A DNA stretch of 64,000 nucleotides, from positions 1-64,000 of the forward strand of contig JALHRI010000003.1 in assembly GCA_022841525.1 (NCBI GenBank), read 5' to 3'. Positions 10,812 to 18,706 of the stretch are shown one piece after another. The notes beneath the pieces were generated by a model, which was given only the letters and a program-made list of their open reading frames with translations, had not been told where the DNA came from and did no database searches. Positions within the stretch are counted from its first letter, which is position 1, and each line of letters begins with the position of its first letter. The DNA is from Alphaproteobacteria bacterium. Lineage in GTDB: Bacteria > Pseudomonadota > Alphaproteobacteria > Rickettsiales > UBA3002. Made by a program: the position numbers and the translations under genes.

Positions 10812-10919
10812 GCCGATATAATCCGTTAGAAAACGTGATGAAACTGTCGTCGGATTTACTTGCGAGCCGCGCGCATTTGTCGTATTGCGTAGGATGAAGT
10901 TAACCCATAGGAGAGTCCC

Positions 10920-11450
10920 ATGACTTCAACAAAAACACGTGCGATTGCCGCGCTGGTTGTCACCTCGATGCTGGTCAGCGCATGCGGCGCTTCCAATGCC
11001 GAAAACGCTCGTCAGGGCGGAATTTTGAATGGCGGCGGCATCACCAAAGGTGATGTTGGAACCGTGCTGGGTGCCGCAGGTGGTGCAGCGCTTGGCTCGC
11101 GTATTGGCTCAGGGTCAGGCCGCGTGGCAGGCATTGCCGTGGGCACGTTACTTGGCGCAGGGTTGGGCCGTGAAATCGGCGCATCGCTTGATAGGGCGGA
11201 CATGAATTTTTACAATACCACACAACAACAAGCGTTAGAAACCGCGCAACCGGGGCAAACCTTGCCTTGGCAAAATCCGCAAAGCGGCAATAACGGCAGC
11301 TTTACCCCTTCAGGTTATTACACCAACAATGAGGGGCAATATTGCCGCGAATTTTCGCAAACCATTCAGGTGGGCGGAAAGTCTGAACGTGCATTCGGCA
11401 CCGCCTGCCGCCAGCAAGATGGCACCTGGCGTGTGGTAAATGCGAACTAA
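10920..11450 (+). CDS. glycine-zipper lipoprotein, 17-kDa surface antigen-like
   Basis: Lipobox (VSACGASN), glycine-zipper GTVLGAAGGAALGSRIGSGSGRVAGIAVGTLLGAGLGREIG, C-terminal YCREFSQTIQVGGKSERAFGTACRQQDGTWRVV. Confidence 0.85.
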   Translation: MTSTKTRAIAALVVTSMLVSACGASNAENARQGGILNGGGITKGDVGTVLGAAGGAALGSRIGSGSGRVAGIAVGTLLGAGLGREIGASLDRADMNFYNTTQQQALETAQPGQTLPWQNPQSGNNGSFTPSGYYTNNEGQYCREFSQTIQVGGKSERAFGTACRQQDGTWRVVNAN

Positions 11451-11472
11451 TTCGTAATTAAGAAGAGCCTAG

Positions 11473-11510
11473 CGCCGTGGTGATGGCTATGCTATGACCA
11501 CGGCGTTTTA
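11473..11510 (+). terminator. Rho-independent terminator
   Basis: CGCCGTGGT ... ACCACGGCG stem followed by TTTTAG just after the glycine-zipper gene. Confidence 0.7.
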
Positions 11511-11539
11511 GTTTCCGTAAGATGTAAGTAGAGTGCTTT

Positions 11540-12367
11540 ATGACCGAAGAGACACGTATCCCAGCCGGCAATCTCATGAACGGCAAACGTGGCCTGATTA
11601 TGGGTGTCGCCAACGATAAATCCATCGCATGGGGCATCACGCAATATCTGGCCGCACAAGGTGCCGAGCTGGCGTTCACCTATCAGGGGGAAGCGCTGGA
11701 AAAGCGCGTACGCCCGTTGGCGGAGTCCGTGAATGGCAAACATATTTTGCCGTGCGATGTCACCAATATGCATAGCATCGACAGCGTGTTTGATACGCTG
11801 GAAAAAGACTGGGGCAGCCTTGACTTTGTTGTGCATGCGATTGCCTTTTCCGACAAAGACGAGCTGAAAGGTAAATACGTAGATACGTCGCTGGAAAATT
11901 TTCAGATGACGATGAATATCAGCGTCTATTCCTTCACTGCAGTGGCAAAGCGCGCTGCGAAACTGATGAAACATGGCGGCTCGCTGCTCACGCTTTCCTA
12001 TCTCGGTGCCGAGCGTGTGACCCCGCATTACAACGTGATGGGCGTGGCCAAAGCGGCGCTGGAAACATCGGTGAAGTATCTGGCCGTGGATTTGGGCAGC
12101 GAAAACATCCGCGTCAACGCGATTTCTGCGGGGCCCATCAAAACCCTCGCCGCGATGGGCATTGGCGACTTCAGATACATCCTCAAATGGAACGAGCTGA
12201 ACTCACCCCTCAAGCGCAACACCACGATTGAAGATGTCGGCGGCGCCGGACTGTACCTACTCTCTGATCTGGGGGGTGGCACCACCGGTGAGGTGCTGCA
12301 CGTGGATAGCGGCTATCATGTCGTGGGTATGAAAGCGATCGACGCGCCGGATATTGCGCTGGTGTAA
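11540..12367 (+). CDS. fabI: enoyl-[acyl-carrier-protein] reductase (NADH)
   Basis: GKRGLIMGVANDKSIAWGI, LDFVVHAIAFSDK, LTLSYLGAERVTPHYNVMGVAKAALE, AGPIKTLAAMGI. Confidence 0.97.
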   Translation: MTEETRIPAGNLMNGKRGLIMGVANDKSIAWGITQYLAAQGAELAFTYQGEALEKRVRPLAESVNGKHILPCDVTNMHSIDSVFDTLEKDWGSLDFVVHAIAFSDKDELKGKYVDTSLENFQMTMNISVYSFTAVAKRAAKLMKHGGSLLTLSYLGAERVTPHYNVMGVAKAALETSVKYLAVDLGSENIRVNAISAGPIKTLAAMGIGDFRYILKWNELNSPLKRNTTIEDVGGAGLYLLSDLGGGTTGEVLHVDSGYHVVGMKAIDAPDIALV

Positions 12368-12381
12368 AACCAGTAAAACAC

Positions 12382-12456
12382 TGGTGCTGCTGAGAAGAAT
12401 CGAACTTCCGACCCCGTCATTACCAATGACGTGCTCTACCACTGAGCTACAGCAGC
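12382..12456 (-). tRNA. tRNA-Thr (GGT), encoded CCA
   Basis: Cloverleaf GCTGCTG-TA-GCTC...GAGC, anticodon stem CGTCA-TTGGTAA-TGACG, TTCGATT loop, CAGCAGC-A-CCA. Confidence 0.95.
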
Positions 12457-12527
12457 ACTAAAGGCCTGCGCTGTTTGCCACAAGCCCTGCTTGCCTGCAA
12501 GCGCGAATTTTGATAGGCTAGCGCATT

Positions 12528-12686
12528 ATGGATAAGCCAGATCAGCGCCCGAAGGCTTTGCCGCAGGTGCCTGCCACCAGCCCCCGCACCGAGCCGGTGC
12601 GCAAGGCATTGCGGGCCAAAAAACTGCGCGCCAATCTGGCGCGGCGCAAGCTGGCGGCGCAAAAACAGATCGGCCAGACATCGTGA
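12528..12686 (+). CDS. small basic hypothetical protein (52 aa)
   Basis: MDKPDQRPKALPQVPATSPRTEPVRKALRAKKLRANLARRKLAAQKQIGQTS; below the track length cut-off; stop overlaps the GTG start of the next ORF. Confidence 0.5.
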   Translation: MDKPDQRPKALPQVPATSPRTEPVRKALRAKKLRANLARRKLAAQKQIGQTS

Positions 12687-12988
12687 ATAGCGCCGAAAAA
12701 AAGCTCAAAAGAAAGCTTCAGCGCATTAAAAATGCTAAGCAGGCGATGATTTTTCAGCATGCCGAGCTTCACGAAGAAAACCGTGAAAAAGAGCGTGAGC
12801 GCGAGGAATCCCTACGCGAAGCCGCAAAAAAATCAGGCCGCGCGGCGGCTGGTAAAATTGAAGCACCGGCGGTGTGGAGCGCGAAAATGCAGGAAATCCG
12901 CAATAAAATTGATGGCAAAAAACGCATGGCCGAAGAACGCTGGAACCGCTTTGCCGGCACCGACGATGCGGGTGCGATGGGGCGTTAA
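12683..12988 (+). CDS. hypothetical charged, probably helical protein (101 aa)
   Basis: GTGA overlap with the upstream small ORF; Lys/Glu/Arg-rich helical sequence. Confidence 0.55.
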   Translation: MNSAEKKLKRKLQRIKNAKQAMIFQHAELHEENREKEREREESLREAAKKSGRAAAGKIEAPAVWSAKMQEIRNKIDGKKRMAEERWNRFAGTDDAGAMGR

Positions 12989-14064
12989 ACGTAGCGGCGC
13001 GTCACGCGAGGGCCAATGCGGGTGAGTATTTCGTAGCCAATCGTGCCTGCGCTGTCGGCCAAATCATCGACACGAATAGAGTCGCGGTCGCCTAAAATTT
13101 CTATGGTTCTTGCCTGATTTAGAAGTGCGTCAGGAACATGGCTGACATCAAAACACAGCATATCCATGGTTACACGTCCAACCAGTGGTGCGCGGTGCTC
13201 GCCTATATAACCGTAGGCTTTTCCCGAAAGGCTGCGCAGATAGCCATCGGCATACCCACTGGCGACGGTGGCAATTTTTGCGCCGGCGGGCAGAGTTTGG
13301 GTCGCGCCGTAGCCTACGCTTTGCGCCGCCTCCAGTGTGCGGATTTGTATGATCGGTGCGTGCCAGCTGGCGACATGCTGCATCGGGTTTTTAGCGCTGT
13401 CTTGCGGGCGGATGCCGTAAAGCGAGCAGCCCGGGCGGGCAAGATCGAAATGATAATCAGCCGGTAAAAAAACGCCGCCCGAATTACACAGACTGATTGG
13501 CATCTCAGGAAACTTTTCGCGCACACGCTGCATCAAGCCAAGCTGCGTGTTATTGAGCGCGTGGGATACTTCCGGTGCGCAGGCCAGATGCGACATGATC
13601 GCCGCACAGCGCAAATCGCGCAGGGTATCTGGTGTGATGGTCGCAAAAAAATCATCCGGTTGCAGGCCAAGGCGCGCCATACCGGTATCCATATGCAGCA
13701 TACTTGCCGCATGGGGATGATCCTTCGCCCCGGGCAGCCACCGGCTGATCTGCCCAGCGCTAGCAAGGGCAGGGATGAGTCGATGATTAATGAAGGCAAA
13801 TTCCTCACCTTCCTGCACCCCGTGAAACACCACAATGCGCACATCGGGCAGGCTGTGACGCAGGCTGATTGCCTCTGCCAGCGTGGCGACAAAAAACGTA
13901 TGGCAGCCAGCTTTTTCCAGTGCGCCGGAAACTTCGGTCGCCCCCAGGCCGTAGGCATCCGCCTTGACTACGGCGCCGGTTTCTTTGCCGTAGAAGCGCT
14001 CAGCCAGCAAGCGCCAGTTGGCGGTGATGGCTGCAAGATCAACATTGAGTATGGGTTCAAACAT
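12985..14064 (-). CDS. alr: alanine racemase
   Basis: PLP motif AVVKADAYGLGA, HMDTGMARLGL, ARPGCSLYGI, GRVTMDMLCFDVS, GYEILTRIGPRVTRRY. Confidence 0.96.
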   Translation of the reverse strand: MFEPILNVDLAAITANWRLLAERFYGKETGAVVKADAYGLGATEVSGALEKAGCHTFFVATLAEAISLRHSLPDVRIVVFHGVQEGEEFAFINHRLIPALASAGQISRWLPGAKDHPHAASMLHMDTGMARLGLQPDDFFATITPDTLRDLRCAAIMSHLACAPEVSHALNNTQLGLMQRVREKFPEMPISLCNSGGVFLPADYHFDLARPGCSLYGIRPQDSAKNPMQHVASWHAPIIQIRTLEAAQSVGYGATQTLPAGAKIATVASGYADGYLRSLSGKAYGYIGEHRAPLVGRVTMDMLCFDVSHVPDALLNQARTIEILGDRDSIRVDDLADSAGTIGYEILTRIGPRVTRRYV

Positions 14065-14137
14065 GGATTTTCTCTAGCGGCGGAACGCTGCAATGGCAAC
14101 GTAAGACCGTGATATTATGCCTAAAAATCTTTTATTT

Positions 14138-14196
14138 TGTCATTCCTGCGCAAGCAGGAATCTTAGCATAAGATCCCTGCGTATCCAGGGATGACA
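14138..14196. repeat. intergenic palindromic repeat
   Basis: TGTCATTCCTGCGCAAGCAGGAATCTTAGCATAAGATCCCTGCGTATCCAGGGATGACA: terminal inverted TGTCAT/ATGACA with two internal hairpins (ATTCCTGCGCAAGCAGGAAT; TCCCTGCGTATCCAGGGA). Confidence 0.75.
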
Positions 14197-14230
14197 AGTA
14201 ATAATGCAGTAAAGCAGCCCCATCAACGCA

Positions 14231-15709
14231 TCAGTAGCTGGTTTCGGGTAAAAATTCCGGCTTGGCGTAATTTTCAAAGCGGGTAAATTCGCCTTGGAAC
14301 TGCAGGGTTACCGTATCAATCGGGCCGTTACGGTGTTTGGAGACAATCACATCCGCCAGACCGTGGACTTTGGCCATTTCGTTCTGCCAGCCAATATGGT
14401 CTTCGGTGCCTTCTTTGGGCTGTTTACGCATGAGGTAGTATTCCTCGCGGTAGACGAACATGACGATATCGGCATCTTGCTCGATACTTCCGGACTCGCG
14501 CAAATCCGCCAGTTGTGGGCGTTTGTCATCGCGGCTTTCCACCGCACGTGAAAGCTGCGACAGCGCAATGACGGGAATGTTAAGCTCCTTGGCAATCGCT
14601 TTGAGGCCCTGGGTGATTTCCGAAATTTCCTGTACGCGGTTGGTGTTGTTATTGGTGGTGGTTGCCCGCACCAGCTGCAAATAATCGACCACGAGTAAGG
14701 AAAGATTATGTACCCGCTTCATACGTCTGGCGCGGCTGCGCAGCGCGGCGATGGAAAGGGCGGGCGTATCATCGATATGAAAGGGCAGGGAGGAAAGGCG
14801 CTGCGATTCTTGCACCAGGCGGCTCATTTCGTCTTTTTGCAAATCCCCGCGCTGCAGCTTGTGCGATGAAATGCTGCACTCGGTCGCGAGCATACGCATC
14901 GCGAGTTGTTCCGCCGACATTTCGAGCGAGAAGAACCCCACCGAACGTCCTTTTTCGCCGCGCAATACCTTCTCTTCATCTTCCTGCGCAATGGCTTTGG
15001 CTGCGCGGTAGGCGATGTTGGTAGCAAGCGCAGTTTTGCCCATGGATGGACGTCCAGCAAGAATCAAAAGGTCAGAGTTGTGAAGCCCGCCAAGTAGTTT
15101 GTTCAAGCCTTCAAATCCGGTCGAAATTCCTACTACCGTTCCGGCGCGCTGATAGGCACGCTCGGTATGCTCCACGGCTTGCTGCAGCGAAATGCGAAGC
15201 GGGGTGAAGCCACCTTCTGCATCGCCCGCAGAGGCGAGGTTGAACAAGGTTTGTTCGGCAAGCTCCAGTTGCTGATTGCCTGAAAATTCCGAGGGCACTT
15301 CGTAGCCACGGTTGACGACTTCCTCGCCCACACCAATCAAGCGACGCTTGAGGGCTAAATCGACGATAAGTTGCGCGTAATCATGCACGTTGATGATGGT
15401 CGTAGCCGCAGCAACCAACCGCGCGAGATATTGATCTTCCATTGCCTCGCCGCTGGCGAAATGATGTTTCAGTGTGACAGGATTGGCAATGTGACCTTTA
15501 TCGTGAAACAGCAAGATCGCGCGGTAGATACGACCGTGAATCTCGGCGTAAAAATCTTCCGCCTTTAGCGCGCTGCCAACATGATTGAGCGCATCGTTAT
15601 TCAGCAAAATCGCGCCTAGTAGGGCTTGCTCTGCCTCCAGGTTGTGTGGTGCCTCACGGGCGATGGTGCTGGCATTTGCAGCAGAAGGATGGGGTAAAAC
15701 ATTCGTCAT
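14231..15709 (-). CDS. dnaB: replicative DNA helicase
   Basis: PHNLEAEQALLGAILLNNDAL, GRPSMGKTALATNIAYRAA, FFSLEMSAEQLAMRML, LLVVDYLQLV, LADLRESGSIEQDADIVMFVYREEYY. Confidence 0.98.
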   Translation of the reverse strand: MTNVLPHPSAANASTIAREAPHNLEAEQALLGAILLNNDALNHVGSALKAEDFYAEIHGRIYRAILLFHDKGHIANPVTLKHHFASGEAMEDQYLARLVAAATTIINVHDYAQLIVDLALKRRLIGVGEEVVNRGYEVPSEFSGNQQLELAEQTLFNLASAGDAEGGFTPLRISLQQAVEHTERAYQRAGTVVGISTGFEGLNKLLGGLHNSDLLILAGRPSMGKTALATNIAYRAAKAIAQEDEEKVLRGEKGRSVGFFSLEMSAEQLAMRMLATECSISSHKLQRGDLQKDEMSRLVQESQRLSSLPFHIDDTPALSIAALRSRARRMKRVHNLSLLVVDYLQLVRATTTNNNTNRVQEISEITQGLKAIAKELNIPVIALSQLSRAVESRDDKRPQLADLRESGSIEQDADIVMFVYREEYYLMRKQPKEGTEDHIGWQNEMAKVHGLADVIVSKHRNGPIDTVTLQFQGEFTRFENYAKPEFLPETSY

Positions 15710-15779
15710 GATTTCAAACTAACTAAAAGCGTGGCCACCACCCATGGGCGTAGCGCATTTACTCACAGGCTGTGGGTAA

Positions 15780-16202
15780 TTATTCCCTGCCGCGCCCTTG
15801 GGAGGGATTTGCAAGCAGTTCACGCTCTTTGTCTTTGGGCAGGTGACCAAACAGCTTCATCAGCGCGCCGCCTGCGATAGAGGCGCCTGAGGCCAAAACA
15901 GTTTCAAACGCACTGACGGCCAGAAACCTGGAAACTCCCTGATGTTCAATCAGTGGGTTATCCTTAAAAACCACGCCGACGACCGGAACACTACTGAGCG
16001 CTTTACACCCTTTCAGGTAGTTCTGTTCAATCAGGTCAACGGGCTTTTTACAGGCAGGGACATACACAGAAAGCACTGCGCCCAGCCCAATAAAGGCCGT
16101 GCCTAGCAAGGTGATTTTCGCCACCTGCATGGGTTTTGATTGCTGCTGTAGAGGGGTGTTCATATCAATATCTGGGCTTATCATAGCCTCTAAATGTGAC
16201 AT
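15780..16202 (-). CDS. hypothetical protein with hydrophobic segments (140 aa)
   Basis: Intact ORF with predicted TM segments; no family recognised. Confidence 0.55.
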   Translation of the reverse strand: MSHLEAMISPDIDMNTPLQQQSKPMQVAKITLLGTAFIGLGAVLSVYVPACKKPVDLIEQNYLKGCKALSSVPVVGVVFKDNPLIEHQGVSRFLAVSAFETVLASGASIAGGALMKLFGHLPKDKERELLANPSQGRGRE

Positions 16203-16213
16203 TTTGATGAAGC

Positions 16214-16255
16214 TATATAAAAAAACCCTCCGCCAGTTGCCGGGCGGAGGGTTTG
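16214..16255 (-). terminator. Rho-independent terminator of the rpsF-rpsR-rplI operon
   Basis: On the minus strand AAACCCTCCGCC ... GGCGGAGGGTTTTTTT. Confidence 0.85.
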
Positions 16256-16284
16256 GTGTTGTTGCCTTTTGAGGGAGTGTCGGC

Positions 16285-16797
16285 TTAAGCCGCTTCTTCT
16301 TCGCTGGTCGCAGCTGGTGCTGCGCCCGTTAATTCTTCCGGCAGCGGGCTGTCGGCGTTGCGTGCCACGTGTACCTTCACGTTCACCGCCACTTCCGGAT
16401 GCAGGTTGATTTTAGCGCTGTAGACGCCGAGATTCTTGATCGACGTTTGCAAATCGATCAGGCGGCGCTCAACGTTTACTTTTTGCTCAGCCAGTGCTTC
16501 TGCGATATCGCGTACCGCAACGGAGCCGAACAACTTACCATCATCAGATGCCTGACGCACGATGGTTACCGTCAAGTTGCCCATGCTGGCTGCGCGTTTT
16601 TCAGCTTCCACGCGTGCTGCAGCGTTCTGCTCTTCGAGTAGGGCGCGCTTGCTTTCAAACACAGCTTTGTTTGCTTCGTTCGCACGCAGCGCTTTTTTCA
16701 TTGGCAGCAGAAAATTACGGGCAAAACCCGGCTTTACTTTGACCATGTCGCCAACGTTACCCAGTCTGCCGATACGTTCTAATAAAATCACTTCCAT
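16285..16797 (-). CDS. rplI: 50S ribosomal protein L9
   Basis: MEVILLERIGRLGNVGDMVKVKPGFARNFLLPMKKALRA. Confidence 0.98.
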   Translation of the reverse strand: MEVILLERIGRLGNVGDMVKVKPGFARNFLLPMKKALRANEANKAVFESKRALLEEQNAAARVEAEKRAASMGNLTVTIVRQASDDGKLFGSVAVRDIAEALAEQKVNVERRLIDLQTSIKNLGVYSAKINLHPEVAVNVKVHVARNADSPLPEELTGAAPAATSEEEAA

Positions 16798-16823
16798 GAT
16801 AGTCTCCTAATGATCCGCAGCGA

Positions 16824-17102
16824 TTACGATTGCACAACGTATGGCATCAGCGCCAGATTGCGTGCACGCTTGATAGCACGGCTAAGCGCGCGCTGTTTTT
16901 TCGCCGAAACGGCGGTGATGCGGCTTGGCATGATTTTGCCACGCTCAGACACGTAACGTTGCAGAAGCTTCACGTCTTTATAGTCAACTTTCGGCGCATT
17001 CTTACCCGAAAGCGGGCAGGATTTACGACGACGGAAAAAGACTTTTTTACCGCCAGCAGCATTGCCAGCAGCAGAGGAATTGGGGGTGGAAGATACGCTC
17101 AT
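16824..17102 (-). CDS. rpsR: 30S ribosomal protein S18
   Basis: [61 protein letters not shown]. Confidence 0.98.
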   Translation of the reverse strand: MSVSSTPNSSAAGNAAGGKKVFFRRRKSCPLSGKNAPKVDYKDVKLLQRYVSERGKIMPSRITAVSAKKQRALSRAIKRARNLALMPYVVQS

Positions 17103-17111
17103 GAATCACTC

Positions 17112-17459
17112 CTACGCAGCATCTTGGGTTTCGCCGTCGCGCGCACGAAGTATCGCGCTGGGGCCAGTTTCAATTTCATCGACACGCACCGTCAAGCTGC
17201 GCAGCACTTCTTCAGAAATGCGGATATTGCGCTCAAGCTCATTCAGTGCCTCGGTGCTGCAATCAAGTGCGAGCAGGGTGTAATGACCTTTGTTGCTTTT
17301 CTGAATTGGGTAAGCCAACGGGCGCACACCCCAATATTCATTCTTCACCACTTTGCCCTTACGGCTGGTGATGATTTCAACCATACGATCAGTGAGTTTC
17401 TGCAGCTCAGATTTGGGCTGATCGCCACGCGTAATAAACGTGACTTCGTAAAACGACAT
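17112..17459 (-). CDS. rpsF: 30S ribosomal protein S6
   Basis: MSFYEVTFITRGD ... YWGVRPLAYPIQKSNKGHYTLLALD; operon with rpsR and rplI. Confidence 0.97.
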   Translation of the reverse strand: MSFYEVTFITRGDQPKSELQKLTDRMVEIITSRKGKVVKNEYWGVRPLAYPIQKSNKGHYTLLALDCSTEALNELERNIRISEEVLRSLTVRVDEIETGPSAILRARDGETQDAA

Positions 17460-17460
17460 A

Positions 17461-17518
17461 ACGCCTCCTTAGACGGTGCGCATCCGCGCTAACACCCCGT
17501 GTGTTAGCTTACTGCACG
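17461..17518 (-). promoter_or_regulatory. candidate rpsF leader structure (possible S6:S18 autoregulatory element)
   Basis: Minus-strand leader GTGC-AGTAA-GCTAACAC-ACGGG-GTGTTAGC-GCGGAT-GC-GCAC-CGTCTAAGGAGGCGTTATG: perfect 8-bp stem GCTAACAC/GTGTTAGC enclosed by GTGC/GCAC, with CACCG immediately before the Shine-Dalgarno. Confidence 0.45.
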
Positions 17519-17724
17519 CACCTGTGAATCCAGGTCTGCTTACTTTAGCAGGTGGCGGTTGATAGGAGATAGACCATACAAATGCAAGGAAAAAGATTGC
17601 GCACCTGCTGCACATGCATGGCCGTTATGTTGCAATGCGCCTTGCCTTTTACGCCCAGCGCCAGTACAAGGCCGCCAATCGTTGCGCGCTGATACTTAAA
17701 ATAATTACAGAACAAGGGGTTGAT

Positions 17725-18675
17725 ATGCAAGTGGCACTCGTTTTTCCAGGTCAGGGTTCACAAGCCATCGGAATGGGGCAGGCGCTGGCCAAGGCATTTC
17801 CCGCCGCGCGCGAAGTGTTTGAGCAGGTCGATGAGGCGCTAAAACAGCCGCTTTCCAAGATTATGGCCGAAGGGCCAGAGGCCGATTTAACCTTAACAGA
17901 AAATGCGCAGCCGGCGATTATGGCCGCCTCGATGGCAGCGTTCGCCGTGATGCAAAAAGAAATGGGCATCAGCCTCCCCCGCGATGCAAGTTTTGTCGCG
18001 GGTCACAGTCTGGGCGAGTACAGCGCGCTAGCCGCTGCCGGCGTGTGGGATGTGGGCACCTGCGCGAAGCTGCTCAAAATCCGCGGGCGGGCGATGCAAG
18101 CGGCAGCCCCCGCAGGTACAGGGGCCATGGCTGCGATTATTGGGCCGGAAATTTCCGCCGTGCGCGACATACTTGAAGAAACCGGCAACCAGCTTCCCTC
18201 AGAAATCGTGGAAATTGCCAATCATAATGCACAAAACCAAATCGTGATTTCCGGCACCAAAGCAGGTGTGGAACTGGCAATGCAAATCGCCAAAGAAAAA
18301 GGCGCCAAACGCGCGGTGGCGCTTTCGGTGTCGGCGCCGTTTCACTGCTCGCTGATGAAGTCTGCTGCCAAAACCATGGAAGAGGCGCTGGCCGCCACCA
18401 CCATGCAGCCACTGATCGTGCCGATCGTCGCCAACGTTACCGCGCAGCCCGTATCGGATGTGAACCAGATGCGCGCGCTACTCGTCCAGCAAGTCACCGG
18501 CATGGTGCGCTGGGTAGACTGCGTGGAAACACTGCACGCGCGCGGCGTGCGTAAAGTGATTGAGATCGGCAGTGGTAATGTGCTTGCTGGCCTCATCAAA
18601 CGCATCGCGCCGGATATCACGGTGCAAAACGTTGGCCTGCCTGAGGATCTCGACGCGCTCGCCAAAGCGGCGTAG
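17725..18675 (+). CDS. fabD: malonyl-CoA:ACP transacylase
   Basis: VFPGQGSQAIGMGQ, FVAGHSLGEYSALAAAG, VSAPFHCSLMKSAA, EIGSGNVLAGLIKRI. Start at ATG 17725; the track start at 17614 is too early. Confidence 0.97.
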   Translation: MQVALVFPGQGSQAIGMGQALAKAFPAAREVFEQVDEALKQPLSKIMAEGPEADLTLTENAQPAIMAASMAAFAVMQKEMGISLPRDASFVAGHSLGEYSALAAAGVWDVGTCAKLLKIRGRAMQAAAPAGTGAMAAIIGPEISAVRDILEETGNQLPSEIVEIANHNAQNQIVISGTKAGVELAMQIAKEKGAKRAVALSVSAPFHCSLMKSAAKTMEEALAATTMQPLIVPIVANVTAQPVSDVNQMRALLVQQVTGMVRWVDCVETLHARGVRKVIEIGSGNVLAGLIKRIAPDITVQNVGLPEDLDALAKAA

Positions 18676-18706
18676 ATTTGCTGCTGGCGACTGCGGCTTA
18701 CTGGCT

